64,000 nt of DNA from positions 10,062,256 to 10,126,255 of the forward strand of contig JASFXZ010000001.1 in assembly GCA_032209605.1 (NCBI GenBank), given 5' to 3'. Below, in pieces: positions 36,401 through 51,400 of the stretch (its first letter is position 1; each line of letters opens with the position of its first letter). Origin of the DNA: Mactromeris polynyma (Eukaryota; Mollusca; Bivalvia; Venerida; Mactridae). Below the pieces are notes generated by a model. That model made no database searches and had not been told where the DNA came from. It saw only the letters and a program-made list of their open reading frames with translations. The position numbers and the translations under genes were made by a program.

Positions 36401-39400
36401 CATTACGAAGCTTCGCGAGCCAATTTGCCTAGGGTATTATACGAATGTATATGTTATGAATAGCCTGGATACCGAGGATGTGACGTATTGTTTAAATGGC
36501 AGCACGTTGTTATTTCTTTTAACGTTCTTTGAAGTAAAGTTGACATTGTACAATCATTCCCGACGTCGTCTCATAAGCAATATCATTAATGTAAAGAAGA
36601 AGCAACAGTGACTCACAGATAAAACCCTGAGGAACCCTAGCTATAACTTGCAACGCATTTGACATCATTTTAATGGATTTAGTAACCTAACTCCTGTCTG
36701 ATAGATAATATTTAAGATTTAAGTGTTTTAGTGGTGATTGAAGAAAACTGATATTACTAGAGTTTGTATTAAAGAATTTGTGATCCATTTGGTCGAAGGC
36801 CTTTCTCAAATCCATGACTGTTTTGAATAAGGAGGTCTGTATATGAAATTTAGTAGAATATGTTTGCAATATAAATACTTTATCTGAATGCATATAAATT
36901 CTATATCATCATAGCGACGTACATCATTATTTTTTGTTAGAAATTATAACTAGAACACCACATTTTTGTATGTTCTGTCTTTTCTTCAAACGTAAAGTTA
37001 TTGATATTAAGATGAATATCATTGATATAATCAGTAAGAAATGTTTCGCAAATCAAAATCCAAGTATTTCGGTTGAATTGGGCTGTGACATGTGTCATTT
37101 GATTTCATCACAAATGCTGGATGTTTAAGCTAGCTATGTGCAAACATTTAATTTCATATGAAAAGAAACCTCTGGTTTCAATGACTTTTCATTATTCACT
37201 ATTGTATTACTATTTGTAACGCTACTGTAGACAACGGTATTAGAACTAATATTTTGTGTAACTCATGATCCATCAATAATAATTATATACTCTAACTAAC
37301 ATATCCATTTGTAACACTGTTCACACATATTACTTAAAACGTCGTATTTGTTCCTGACATTCAACGATTGATTATCGGCGTGATGTTATTAGTGCCCATA
37401 TAAAACCAATACTCACGATAATAAATACAATCAAACTACAGAAAGTATTGTAACTAAGAGAACCGTTAATGCAGATTTATTCCAAAGCACCCATTCCATT
37501 TGTAATACCCTTTAGTAATAGGCATGCAAACGTTTTATGTTTGTTCCCAGAAGGGCTTGTAACAATGCTCTGCTTGGAGACTGTGCTCGTTTCCCACTAC
37601 ATATTCAGGCCAGCAAACGTGTGATTAAAGACTGGCTAAGAATGATAACATTACCAAGTTATAGATATGTATTTAAATGTTATCCAATTTTAAAGCATTA
37701 TGATTCTTTGGGGCGGATTAACTGGGTTACAAAAGTCAGGCAGAATATTTATGCCAACGGGTTAGGATATGTGTGGGAACAGCAGGGTGCTTAGAATGAC
37801 AATCTGTTTATCTCTCAATATTTACAAAAGCTCACAAAGATCAATACTTACAGTCATGGTGGGAAAATTGTACTAACTCTTCTAAATTATATACATATTC
37901 ACAAATTAAGTCAGATTTTCTATTGAGCCATACCTCAATATTATTAGTTTAAGGAAATTTCGCTATGCCATAACATCCTTTAGAAGCTCTTGCCATTCAC
38001 TAATGATTGAAAAAGGACGACTGTTAGGTTAAGACAGAGAAATGCGTGTTTGTCCTTACTGTAAAGACTGCATCGAAGATGAAATACACTTTATTTTGTT
38101 ATGTCCACTATATCGTCAATTTCGCAATTTGTACATTTCTCTATTCTATTTTTCCTTCCATGTATAAACTGAAATTACTTTTTAATTGTAAAGAAGAGAA
38201 ATCACGTAGAAATTTAGCTATGTACATCCACTATGCCTTCGTAAAAAGAGAAAATTTCATTAATGCAGATCAACTGTAACATTATAGTTTTATGATGGAT
38301 GGTGTATTGTCTTTTATAGATATGTGACTGGCGTTTTTTTTCTGATTTCTGAAGGCAAACTCAGATTGACATGACAGAAACTGGTTCAACTACATGTATA
38401 TGTGAAAATAATTAATTTAAGAAGTAATATGAGTAAAAATACACGATCCATTTTACGCGAAGAGCCCACATTATGTATAAATCGGCATCTCATACAATAT
38501 TTTACGACGAGAGAAATGCTGTACATGCAGAACAAATTCTAGTAATGTGATCATTATAGCTATTTGTTAGGCACGCTTTGGTTTGCATTTCATTTATTTA
38601 CTACGTCTTTCTTTACGTATGTGTTTTTGGTTGTTCCATTATGTTATGTTCATTTTACTTATCTCATTTGAAATCTTTGTTTGTATCTTACTTATTTCTT
38701 ATTAATTGCAATATCTTGCATTAAGGTACTCGCCTTTTTGTAGTGCCTTTTTTGATAGAAGTTCGTCGAATAAGTTAGTTTCTACCAGCGGGGTCAATTT
38801 TATTTCTTCATTCAAACACTAATTGAGGAAATGTCCATTCTTATCTCTTGCGCAGACAATTTATTCATTCTATCCAGCGTTTATAGATCGCAGCTTTGAA
38901 TAATTCACCGTCAAGGTTATTAAAGATGTTCCACAGTTCTGCCTAATTTGCTTCGACGTTTAACTTTAGATTTGAATGGCTCACGCACTTCTGTGACAAA
39001 TGTATTAAAGGCGAGCTTAAAAACGTTTTGCGCCGAATCAATCAACTGAACTATTAGTTTATTATGGAGACGGAGAGAGATAAAAGCATTTGTAGACCAT
39101 TTTTCTATTACTTTTTCACAATTATTTTCTAAGGCTCGGAATTGCATTGCCACTGGTTTCCATATTTATGTACTGCCAAGGAAATTTCATCCTTTAGATA
39201 ATTTTCTCTTGGTTTCTGAAATACTAGATTATCATATTCCATTACAAAGAACTCGATGATAGTTAATATGTCAACAGGTGATAGTTTTAGGCTACTTTAA
39301 GGATCACTATGGGTATAATCTATTCCCGATCTCTGTTTTCTCTTATCCTTTGCGTAAAATGTAGTTGCCATGGAACAGTATATTGTGTTTTTGTGATTTT

Positions 39401-42400
39401 ATACAGTGTGGGCCACAATTTACTGCCATGTTTTTTTATATAGAAAAATATTTTATAATGAAATAAATCTACCTATCTATTGAGCACATTGTATGTGGCA
39501 TTTTCTGTTCGACTTTTATTTTCACTTCCACTATTGAAAATGAATACTCTCATCCAAAAAATACATCATGCTTAATAGGTGAACTTAATAGCTTTACTTT
39601 CAAGAGATTGGTTATAAAACTTCTCAAAAACAACAAATGGGCAATTAATCAAAACAAATCCTTTTTACTCGTTATTGTTTCTTAAGATTTAGCTTAGAAA
39701 TTATTTTAAATTCAATTAAATGTTGGCGGTCTGATGTACCACAGAAATTTCTGGCAAAAACTGGAAAATGCCAATACCTTAGTGCATGGTACCAAGTTTC
39801 AGCCAACAGAACAGTCCAATTTAGTCGGCCAAAGAAAACTATTGGTCCGTAAATGTTCAACCTGTGACATTTAATTTTGTTCTGACAAAGATATTTGGTC
39901 ATAATGTGCTGATATCATAAACCTACCAATGACTAACATGCCGAAGGTTATAATATTTACAGTATGCATCAACATAATGTCATTTTACGGTCCCCTGTAA
40001 TTGAAAGTGCTGCAATACATGAAGAACGAGCATACCGGATTCTGACTTTAAGACGTAATGAGATAATAGGGCGCGCAGAAAGTTACTGTCAGTATCACTA
40101 TTTGCACGAACCCTCAGCAATTTTCTAGCCATTTGTCGATATAATGGATATAATGTCTACGTCTAGTTCATTCTAATAACGTGCGCCACAAGCAGTATTG
40201 CGCCAGTACAAACAAAACAATTACTAAATAAATAAATAACTATTATGACTGTTAAGTTCTTTCCACTGCCAGCATAAAACATATTTAACATAAAACATCA
40301 TTTTTCAATAAATTCATTTATATTAATTAAAATAAAATTTCGGGTTTTATGACTGATTTTTTTACGTAATTATGAAAATAATTTGCTGCTCTGGTAAATT
40401 AGATAAGCGGTGACAAAGATGTCGACACGTGCAGTTCGTTGCAGCAAATCCTCTCTTTTAAAAAAAAAACTCAAAGCCTTTAACCCTCGTAAACAAAAAA
40501 TGGACAAACATTCATGCAAGGACAATTAGACACTGCCGTCTCCGCAACACTGACAAACTGATTTCAAAATTCTAAAATAAAAATATCGAAAAAATGAGTG
40601 TCGTATACATAACGCGATGTACCTCTTAGTATACGAAAGCCCGGCAAGACATACTACATTTTGTTCATATTTCACATGTCTCGTTTCATATATTGAGAGC
40701 CCACTAGTAAAATTCTCGTTTATTGTTTATCTAGTTATAAAATTAAAAATTGAGGTTCAACTTATCTTCAATTTTGTCATGGACGTTATACTTTTTACGC
40801 GCCACAAATTTTGCCACTCCCTTTAAATCTTGAAAACTTCCTACGCCGATGCAATACTATAATACCGGATAACAGATAACGGGTTATTTTAGCAAACGAT
40901 GATATATTGAAAAGTTGACTGTGTTTTCCACCCACCCCCTTATAACATGTTATTTGTTTATTTTCTTGTTATTTTTAAAAAAGGATCTGACGTGTGTAGT
41001 ACTTTTATGTCAGACAACGAATGAAAATGTGTTATTACATTTTTATGCTTGCTAAGTTCCACAAAAATAACTGAAAATATCTCTTTTGATCAGTCAACGA
41101 ATGAAGTGTGTTATTACGTATCTATGATTGCCTTAGTTCCACACAAAAAACTGAAAATATCTCTTTTGAATAAGACATTATAGTTTTAACTAACGTTCTA
41201 ATGCTTGTTATTTGTTTTCGTCCAGAAACCCCAAAGGGGGAAGCGTGATTATTTTATTCAATTCGTCTTTTGTCGTCCGACCGTTAAATTAATTAGTCAT
41301 AGCTTTTCCTCTTACACCACTCGAGTAAATCAATAACTCTTGATAACAATTGAAAAAGAACTTAATCAGAAGTATGTCCCTACATAACTTGGGTTGTCAT
41401 GGCAACAAAATTGAAAAACCACTAGTTGTCATATTTGAAAAATTATTATCCCTGCCGAAGGCGAATGGAAATGTGGAAAGGTATCCGTCCGCCCGTGTCT
41501 TGATATATGTGCTCGGTTGTATCACTTGTGAAGAGCATGCCTATAAAACTTATTGAATGGAATTTACTTAAAATGCCCAAAATGATAGAGCAGATATCAT
41601 TCAAAGTGCTGAGCACAAAAACAATAACACGTTGACCTCTTGATTACAATCTCTTATCCGGAGCATAACTATTAAATGGTATTTGTTGAAATTTTTCGCA
41701 ATAATAAGTCGTGTATTGCCACATCGGTCGTATTCAGCCTTGGACCATTTACAATATATTGTTATGATAATGACATTTAGAGGAAATGCACTGTACAAGG
41801 ACAACAATTCCATCTCACTTTACTTTAATTATTTTTCTTTATTTCGTTATTCGGTCCAACAGTATTGTATGGTTTGTGTCCACCACACTCACAGAGTACA
41901 GTGACGTTTAGCGTTTTGTCGACTAGTTTTAAATCTATCGTGTTTTACTTGTGATATACATGTATTTTATGAAAGATTGATACATGACTTAATGAGATAT
42001 AGGGCTCTGATACTGTATTATGCTTGTTTAAATCATAACGCCGTAACTATTAAGGAATCGTGTTTCCTATTTACAGTGTCACAGTTACCTATAACTTTAT
42101 CCCTAAGTCTGGTTTCCATATATAGCGCACAAAAATATCAGTGTTACATTCGAGAGGGATATATAGGAACACCTTCACCCCCTTATTATCTATCAACTTT
42201 AAACTAGAAAAAGTAAGCGAGTTGTTCACAACTGATACTAAGTAGTTTACCTCTTCCGCAAGAAGCTGATTGCATTTGTTGACGCAAATGCCATGCTTTT
42301 ACCCGCAAAATTTATGTAAATATGCAAAAATATATCGTCAACACAATTGCAAAAGTGAAAAGTCGAATAACTTATATAAAGCGACTATTTATATCTAAAA

Positions 42401-45400
42401 TGCACGTTGTCCAATAGAAGTTTTCAGGAGTTAGATCTGTTTGGCCAAGTTAGTGTAGAGTATTATGTCCATGTTATCCATGGTACCAAATAAACGAACA
42501 ATCTTTTCCGAATCTTATGCTATATACTGTATGATAAAGTAGGTTAAGCTTATATCTAGCGTGTAAAGATCACAGAACATTTTTCACCTCCGAAAAATAC
42601 AGTACTTTTACACTTTGGACAGAAAGTGATTGGTATACTCCATTTTTTGCTAGAAAACAGTTTTGTCAACTTCAGACGATCGATGTACAAGTCTGAGATC
42701 GATACACGCATATCAATGGGAAAGAATTGTTCTCAACTAGCGTTATTGTATCTATGATGTAATGGAAGAGATTTTATGTTGTCGTTGTCTCTATGGTCGC
42801 GTATACCACCCCTATTCATATATATGTTCACCCTTGCACCTCCTCAGTTGACTGTTGTTTTTATGAGTGTCTGTGTGGCGAGGCATTGTCTTGTGAATGT
42901 GGCGTTCCCTGTAACAACTTAATCTCTTTCTATATACCAAAGAGGAAGCTACAAAGGCTTTTAATCCTTAGATCCCGTTACCTTAATGGTGTACTAGATA
43001 TTGACAACCAATGCTATTCTTTGATCAACGCTATATACTCCAGATGAATCGAACCTTTTATATGACTTAATGAAAAGTACAACAACCCTTGTTTAATGCA
43101 ACCAGCTATTGATAGATTTACATTTGCCTATTAACTTCATGTCATATACAATTGATTATATACCGCATTGTGTCTAATTTGTCTACAATGCTTTCAATGG
43201 CAGGATAAGATTGATTTTCGTTCGTTATTGTTTATGTTCGGAGTATTGTTGTTATCTAAGCGTTTGCTGGGGCTTAAATAGTCATTAGTTACTCTCGGCA
43301 TTCTGAATAAAGTGTTAATTTGTGTTTGTAATGTCTAAATGTCAGTTGTGTTGTTCATATTTGGGAAGAGTCTAATTCTTACTTAAATTTTGATATTTAG
43401 TCGCCCTTAAATCTGAATCATTTTCATTTCTATCCTTATGTCGCTCCGTTTTGTTCAGTTTTATACAATTCGTTTTCTACTTCTTTTGCCAATAGCTTGT
43501 GGTTTTAATTTGTGTTTTATGCCGTGAAGGTAAGCCTTAAACAACCCATTCGGTACATATGTTGTACACATGGCTCATTTAGTTATACAACAATTCGACG
43601 ATTAAGTACGGCATGTCCTTAAGCTGATATAGGCACCTGGTTTATTGACAGTTGGAAAGTTTTGGACCATGGTATTGCCTCAATTCTTGTTTTGTTTGGT
43701 CGCGTAGTCATGTTTTATTCGGGTTTAATGTCTTTTGTTTCTTTTGGTTCATTGATGATATTGTGTTGCTGGTGCCTATCATTTCTCCTCTACCTGTGTG
43801 TCCCCCCCACTAGACCGTTTGGTCTGTGACCGCTGGAGGGTTTGATATCATTTCGTCTTCTCTTAGTGCCCCCTGTACTGTTTGGTATTTTTGTGTGTCC
43901 TTCCCAGTGTGCGTCACCTTCCTTTTGCAAGATATGTCTAGGAAATTCTGATTTACGATGGTGACTATCCCTACCAAACCTATTCCTCTTTGATTGCTAT
44001 CCTTCTGTACTAATTCAAATTCATGTCGATCTAAATAATCTATCTCGCTGAATACCACTTGAGGCACGCCACTAAAGTAAATATACAGACTAATGTCATC
44101 CATATTACATTCAAATGCCACAATTGGGAATAACGATTTCACATCTTATTTGTCAGCTAGAACGCATTATGACACATTTTAGCACTTCTGCTCCTTCTAT
44201 TTGGAATAAAACGTTCACTTGGTTTGGCATCAAAATTGTTCTGTTAGAACGCATTTTCCTGATAATTTTCAATATTGTAGTATCATTTCTCAATTCGACT
44301 TCTCCTGTCGCCTAACATTAAAGCATAGCAATACAAAATAAACGTTGACACGCCTATTTTGTTTCTTTTGCACGCAACCAAAACTTTAAATCAGTAAGGT
44401 TAAGTATGTTGTACGGGGAGGTATTGTATTATGTTTGTTGATATTCCGTGTAACAATTTAACCCCACTTTCATTACTGTTATTAAGCTTGTGCAGAGTGG
44501 TGATCGTAAAGAGTATCCTCGCACTTACCTTGAATGTTGTTATCATATCATCCACCAGTGAAAGCACTTGAACATTCATAGGGTCTTTGGGGAGGCATTG
44601 TCTTATGTATGATGTGTTCCCTGTAATAACGTAATCTCTCTTTAATATTATGTATCATACATTAATCAGATAATTATATTTCTTACAAGTTTAAGATCAA
44701 AAGTTTATTGACGTACATGTTTTTGCCAACACCGATTAACCTATATGGTAAATTGAGATTAACAAACAGAACGTATACGTACACATACACGCATACACAT
44801 AAACAAGAAAACTACACAAATATACAATTAAGCTTATAGACAACAAAACCACAGGTAATTGAAAAAATGTAAGAACAGTGTATATATCGTATTTATATGT
44901 ATTTATAAGTACAAAATTGATATCAAGCAGCACATAATTGAATAAACATACACAAGTCTGTAAAATTTCCCATACAAGGCCGAGACCAATATTATCTAGG
45001 TAAACATTGTAATCTGATATTTCGATATTAGGAACAACTGAATAAAGAGTAATATTCGTTTTCTACTCAATTTAAGATACATTATGATATACTCTTTCTT
45101 CTATTGCTATATTTCTGTATTTCCCATCTTTAATAAGAACTTTGGGTGCTGAACAACGAAATGTATTCAATGCTTTTCTGTAATAATAATTTGTAATACA
45201 CCATAAGTATTGTTCAAGATCACTATTAATTTAAATTTACACTATGTTTAAAATGTTGATGACTGATTAAATTCAAAATACCAGTACTGTATATACTGCC
45301 CATACACGCTTTGAACAAGCATATCACAATGAATATTTGTTACAGAGGGGGGAGGGGCGTTCCATAAGTATGAAAATAAATCGTTTCATCTAAAAATTGC

Positions 45401-48400
45401 TTAACATTTTAATATGATGTATTGACATACACTAAAAAGCTTTATTATCTTTGTGGAGTTATAAAGTTTATATCGAGAGAATTTACTCGTACTTTTATAT
45501 AATGTTATATAATGTTCAGAATAATATATAATGTATACAAATAATATAAATCTACGAAATCTAACAACAACACTAATGTCAAGTGTATATCTCTACCAGT
45601 GAAACATGTACCTAATAGTGAAAAAGGATATCAGATGTCTACATTACTAAACAAAGTATTCCTGTCATTCAGCAGGTCGTCGTCGTTTTTTTTCAAAACA
45701 GAGTGGCTCAGTCAATGAATATTTCACCAATCATTGGTATAATAGAAGTAATGTGAGTTCGATTCAAGGTTACATATAAATAATTAATGTAGTAATTATT
45801 GTTGTTATTATTATCATTTTTATTATTCGCTTGGGCGGAACTATGTAAAATCTTCCATAAAATTCATGCCTTCGAATGAATATTTTATGCAAGTTTACGC
45901 CTTTCCACATTTTGTTTATTTACTACAATGTTCAAGCATTCGGGATGGTTTGTAATGATGTGTCGGGAGAGAAATTAATAATGCGTAACATACCTTATGA
46001 TATAATATACCCTTAATTATATTATAATTATACAAAGCATACTTTAGTTATTCTTTTGAACGTTTTAATGACATTAATAATGTACTATTCAATTTAGTTT
46101 AATTTAATTCAAACTTATTTATTTACATCGATTCTGATTCAGTTCACTCTGCATGACTTATATTAACCAGTACTCGTGGCACATTCAGAGTTAGCGAAGC
46201 TCAACGCGGAGGACGAACTTACACTTCATGAGTCAGACGCTCTACCCTTCTTACGTATATATCTCTTGTATGCGTGTTGTAAAACATCTAAATAGATTAT
46301 CATCACATGGGAAAACCAATAAATAATGAAGTTAAAACCAAAGCTGATCATCAATTACTTCTCTTTATTAAGCAATCGACTGTCAATATATTTTCCCTTT
46401 ACGTCATTCCATAACTATGATTTAGGTCAATGACGCAATTGAAACTTTCCCCAAGAGGAAAGTACAATTAAGTTGTTTTCTTAAATAAACATTTTTTTTA
46501 CATATCGCATTTAATAAATCCATACGTTATACTTCTTCGTGAAAAGGAACAAACAACAGTAATTAAAGTAATTACATGTAATTAGTATTGGTAATTTGAT
46601 ATTTAAATTACGGAGAATTGTTCTTTCCTTTTGTTAGCTTCTCGCTGGTTAAAACTGTTGAAATAGACAATTATAATTACATAGTATTTATTGATCTAAT
46701 GGTTTAATTAACATTCAGCAAAATGTTTGAGTTATTGTAATAATCTAATCGTTCATTAAAATAGCTATTTATTAATGGTAGTTTAAATGTTCCAAACAAA
46801 GTATATACACTGAACAAAATTTTTAATTGGTCACTTCGGTTTATTGAAGAGACCATACCATATATTACTGATTCATGACTTTCAATTTTAGGGTTGTTGT
46901 TCGGTCGTAAATTTATCTCAGCGTCCAAGTGGATTAATTATTGCAGAAAAGTTGAACGAAGAAATTACGTTTACTATTGTTCTTCCGTTGTTTGATTTTT
47001 ATTCACGGCTTGGAAAATATCAATAAAAACCCTAGTGACCAATTAGACAGTTTGTTCAGTGTATACTTATATGATTCATATTATTGAAAGTAAAAACTCA
47101 TCTAAAAGTTGTTACTATATTTTGTCACTGGTTATTGCATATATAACATTTATCCTGTCTTTTGAAAAAATGTGTGTCTTCTTACTATTTTATAAATTAT
47201 AGTAACATATACACAACTCTGTAACATCATAAAGTTGTGTATATTTATATTGTCTATTTTCTCTGCTGCTCTTGTAATCTCACTGATATAACATAGCATA
47301 TGCCTTGTTGTATTAATTAATAATGTAAGATTTTCATTCTAATACTTTTATACATGAACTGAGCTTAGATAAAATAAACTTGTAAACTTGTTAACTATAT
47401 TAAATACATCGTAGAACGTTTGAAAATAAAGACGAACATGTATAATCACAATCGGGTAGACGAAGTTCAGCAATAATGAAACCTGGCGTATTTGTATCGA
47501 TTAAACGACGTTTTAGGTTTTGAAAGAGAGTTGCTACAAGGGAGGCCACATACTAAAGACATTGTCTCCAAAAACAGACCCCCCCCCCTCTCTCTCTCTG
47601 GATGGAATACATCACGGAACAATCTCAGAAAGCCAGCAACAATAGGCCGAAATAGGTAGAAAAGAACATGAATATTATATCACGTAAAGAAATGCACATG
47701 AGGAAAGAGGCATTTAATATGCATTGTTTAAACATAAAAATAAATAATAACCATACAAGGATTTACAACCTTGGACCTGTCAGTAAATACAGGGGTTTTA
47801 AATCGATTTAACAGCTAACTAATGTCCCACTTGACCGCTATATGGTCATTGACTTCCACCATATACACATACATTGACTAAGTAGTCAGTAACTATTGAT
47901 TAAAATCAATTAACAATTATGTACATAATAACACATACACATGTGTATAATCCAGCTGGAAGAAGCAAGCAGTCTTATAATGACCTTATTCTCAGTAAGT
48001 AAATTATTTACATCAGAATGCGAAATAACCACAAAAGAGTTAATCAATAACCTTATGTAAAGTCAATCGGAAAGTTTTAGTTATTACTTGGACATGATCG
48101 TAAAAACTCGTGACAGGGAAAAGTAAATCCGTTATATGCCGTCGATGTTGATTGTATTGAACATCCGATAATAGCATGCTATTGCAGACTTGTCGGCGCC
48201 AATAAGTATGCTGTCTGGCTGGCTAAAACACATTTGCGCCACTCGATCACGTGCTGTCACATGATTTTACAATAATTCAAAAAAAATACCAAAAATATGA
48301 TTGTGTCTATGAAATAAAGATATTACGTTTTTGTCTAAGGCTATTATATAAATTAAAAAACACAACGACAATGTCAATATAATCAAAATTAAAAACATAC

Positions 48401-51400
48401 GAAAAGCAATATTCTCATTCAAATGAAAAATCAGAAAATCCTGAATACGAACTATTATGTTCCCGAAGTCACATTAATGAGTTTAGTGATTCATTAAAAT
48501 AAACAGCTACGACAAGCTACAATTATAGCAAAAGCAATAATCAAGTACTGATTCGTACAACAGTTATAAAAGGATACTTAGAAAATAAGCGGAAATCTAA
48601 CCCATTTTTATTTCATTTCTATAAAATCGTTCATCTTACAATGTATAAAGTTTCCCGTTGACGTATTTTGCAATGAAGTAAATCCATTCTCCTTAATTCA
48701 CTATATGATCATTTAAACAAAAACTCGAATGGAGGATTGTTATGCAGAACATTTGTGCAAAATAGCTTTCTATCAAATTGTTTTGAATATTTGTGTGATA
48801 TATGGGTGCAACAAATTATAATGTTATTTTCATAGAAAAGTGCGTATACGTAAGCGACATGTTCTCAAAATGATACAATATTTCCATGCACAAAACAGAT
48901 AAATTTATTAGAACTTAATACATCCTCGTCAGAAAATAGTTGTAATATTTACAAACACGCGTTTACGTATTGTCATCGTGGAAAATCAAAGCACTGCAAG
49001 TGCTAATAGGACGGAACGCTTTATATGTGTGGGAGGAATGTTCAACGCATGAATCGTGTATTCCTAAAACAATTTATCAATTACTATGTCGGTTCAAGGT
49101 ATCCTGTTTTTATTTTTGTGATTGGTAGAACAATACCTATGCAATAACGTATGCAAGTTTGAATTGTTTGTTTACCTCGATACATAGATCGTCTTGATAA
49201 ACAATGATTTCGATAACCCCGCCACTTCTACTTTGTCTTCCTTGTGGACATAGGAATTGCTAGATGCATGGTGACGATGGTCATTTGATACGCTAAAGAT
49301 TTACCGTTCCGAGGCACGACACCATTTGTTTTAATGAATATTGAATGCAATTCCAACCATCCAAATTGCCTTTTAATTTATAAAAAAGACTTGTTTCTTA
49401 GATACTGATCAATGTGTATCTAAACCGAAAGTAGCCTACTTTGGACATAGAAACAAAAGTAAGAACTATAATAATTCATACAGTACTTTATAATTGGTCG
49501 TTTTGATTACGAACCGGGAATGACATTATCCGATAAATTGGGATTAAAAGTCTTATTTATTGCAAATTATTTCGAATTCACCGAAATACAAATTATTTTC
49601 AATAACAAGAATGTCATACCTCACCAAATGTAAAAAAACTACGTTTTTACAAACATCAATTACATGAAATGTTTAATACCGATTTAAACAGCGTTAATTT
49701 AGATTAAACATAAACCAGTAACATTATTTCATGAAATTAGATTTAGACCGAATCGGGCCAATGGGGACTGCAACAATATTATTATGTAACAGAAATTTTC
49801 GAATCCGTCATCGCCTATGAATTGTCTAATCTTCCGTTACTGCATTTATTATTTATATATATGATTTAGCATAGCAACGATTTTCAGTGGTCGGTATGCA
49901 AAATATTCTCCCAGTGGAAATTGGACTACTGCTACGACAGTATTGCACTCGGGTTGTTACGTAGCTCCATTGGCACACATGCGATGAACTCGAGCGATCT
50001 CACCTAGACCAGACGAATTATCGTCCGGCATGTTTACAGTCGTAAATTCCTACGCAATAAGTCACACAAATAGACATGGCAAGTACAGACGGCGTAATTA
50101 TATCACATACAATAGTAACTACGCAATTTGAACATGAGACATTAACGTTCTGTCGTTGAAAGTACTTTTATGAAGTAGTTTCTTAGATTTTCTGTGTACG
50201 TGTAGATTGTAGTGAACGTTAGAAAAGATTCACAAAGTCCTTCTGTTTGTATTTCTTTTTATTCGCACACTTAAACGATGTCTGGAAATCCAGTCATATA
50301 AGTTATAAATATTAATCTAAAGTTAAGGTTCTCCAATATGTATATCAAGCTGGTACTCCAGTGAATATTAAAATAAAATAACCTAAATGCAAATGCTGGT
50401 ACTCCAATTAAATGTAAAGTAAAGGTACTCCTTTGAATGAATTCTTATTTCTTTCTAGCATATAAAGTTACATGTATTTATACACACCTAAAACAAAGAA
50501 TTAGGAAGCCAGACCTTAAGGGCTTTGGCGGTAAATAAACATTTCAGATATAACAATAGATGTGTGACCTTTAGGGCTTTGATAATAGATTAACAGTTCA
50601 GATATAATAATAGATGTGTGATGACAATTAATCAGAGGAAATGTGTAATCAAAGATTTTAGAAATGAGGTGTTAATAACATAACAATAGCTTCGCAGTCA
50701 ATGTTGGCAGACAGCAACAGATGTCAAACTATACAAAATAATTAAAATTTATGGTAAGAGAAAAGTCTAAATTTTCACTGCATAATAGTACATTTCTAAA
50801 TAGAATGCATTACATTTGTTTGGCATACGTCAACACTTAAAATTGGACAAGTGTTTAAATGAAATCATCCGCCCGCTTTCTTCAGTTTAATTAATTCACA
50901 ATTTTGCATGAATAGTTTATCAAGGATTAAACGATTGCATTAAATCAAAGTTACTGGCATCATATCAATCGGATTTCTCACATTTATATAACAATGCAAT
51001 CATTGACAACTGGCAACAACAGGCCGAAAGTGGGGAGAAAATTGCATGAACACTATATAAAGTGAAAGAGTTGCACTGGGAAATGGAAATTTAACATACA
51101 TCTAAAACACAAATAGAATTAATTACCATACAGCGATCTACAGCCTTGGAACTGTCAGTATAAATACAGCAAATTCTCACGTGGAAAAACGTTTGAAACG
51201 TTTGCTTCAGAATATCTCACAGTCAACAATGTTTACCAAGAGTTCTTTAAATACAGCGAAGTTTTCGCGAAGAAAGTCGAAATTTGTCAAATTCAGCGAA
51301 GCAAAAACCAATCATCAGGAAGAATGTCATTCCTTACCAAAATATGTAACGAAAGTTTTTTATATACATTGATTCAAAAAACAATATTCCACGTCATTTT

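Noticed and set aside
43810..44142. 110-codon minus-strand frame
   Set aside because: No family recognised and it lies among short dispersed repeats.
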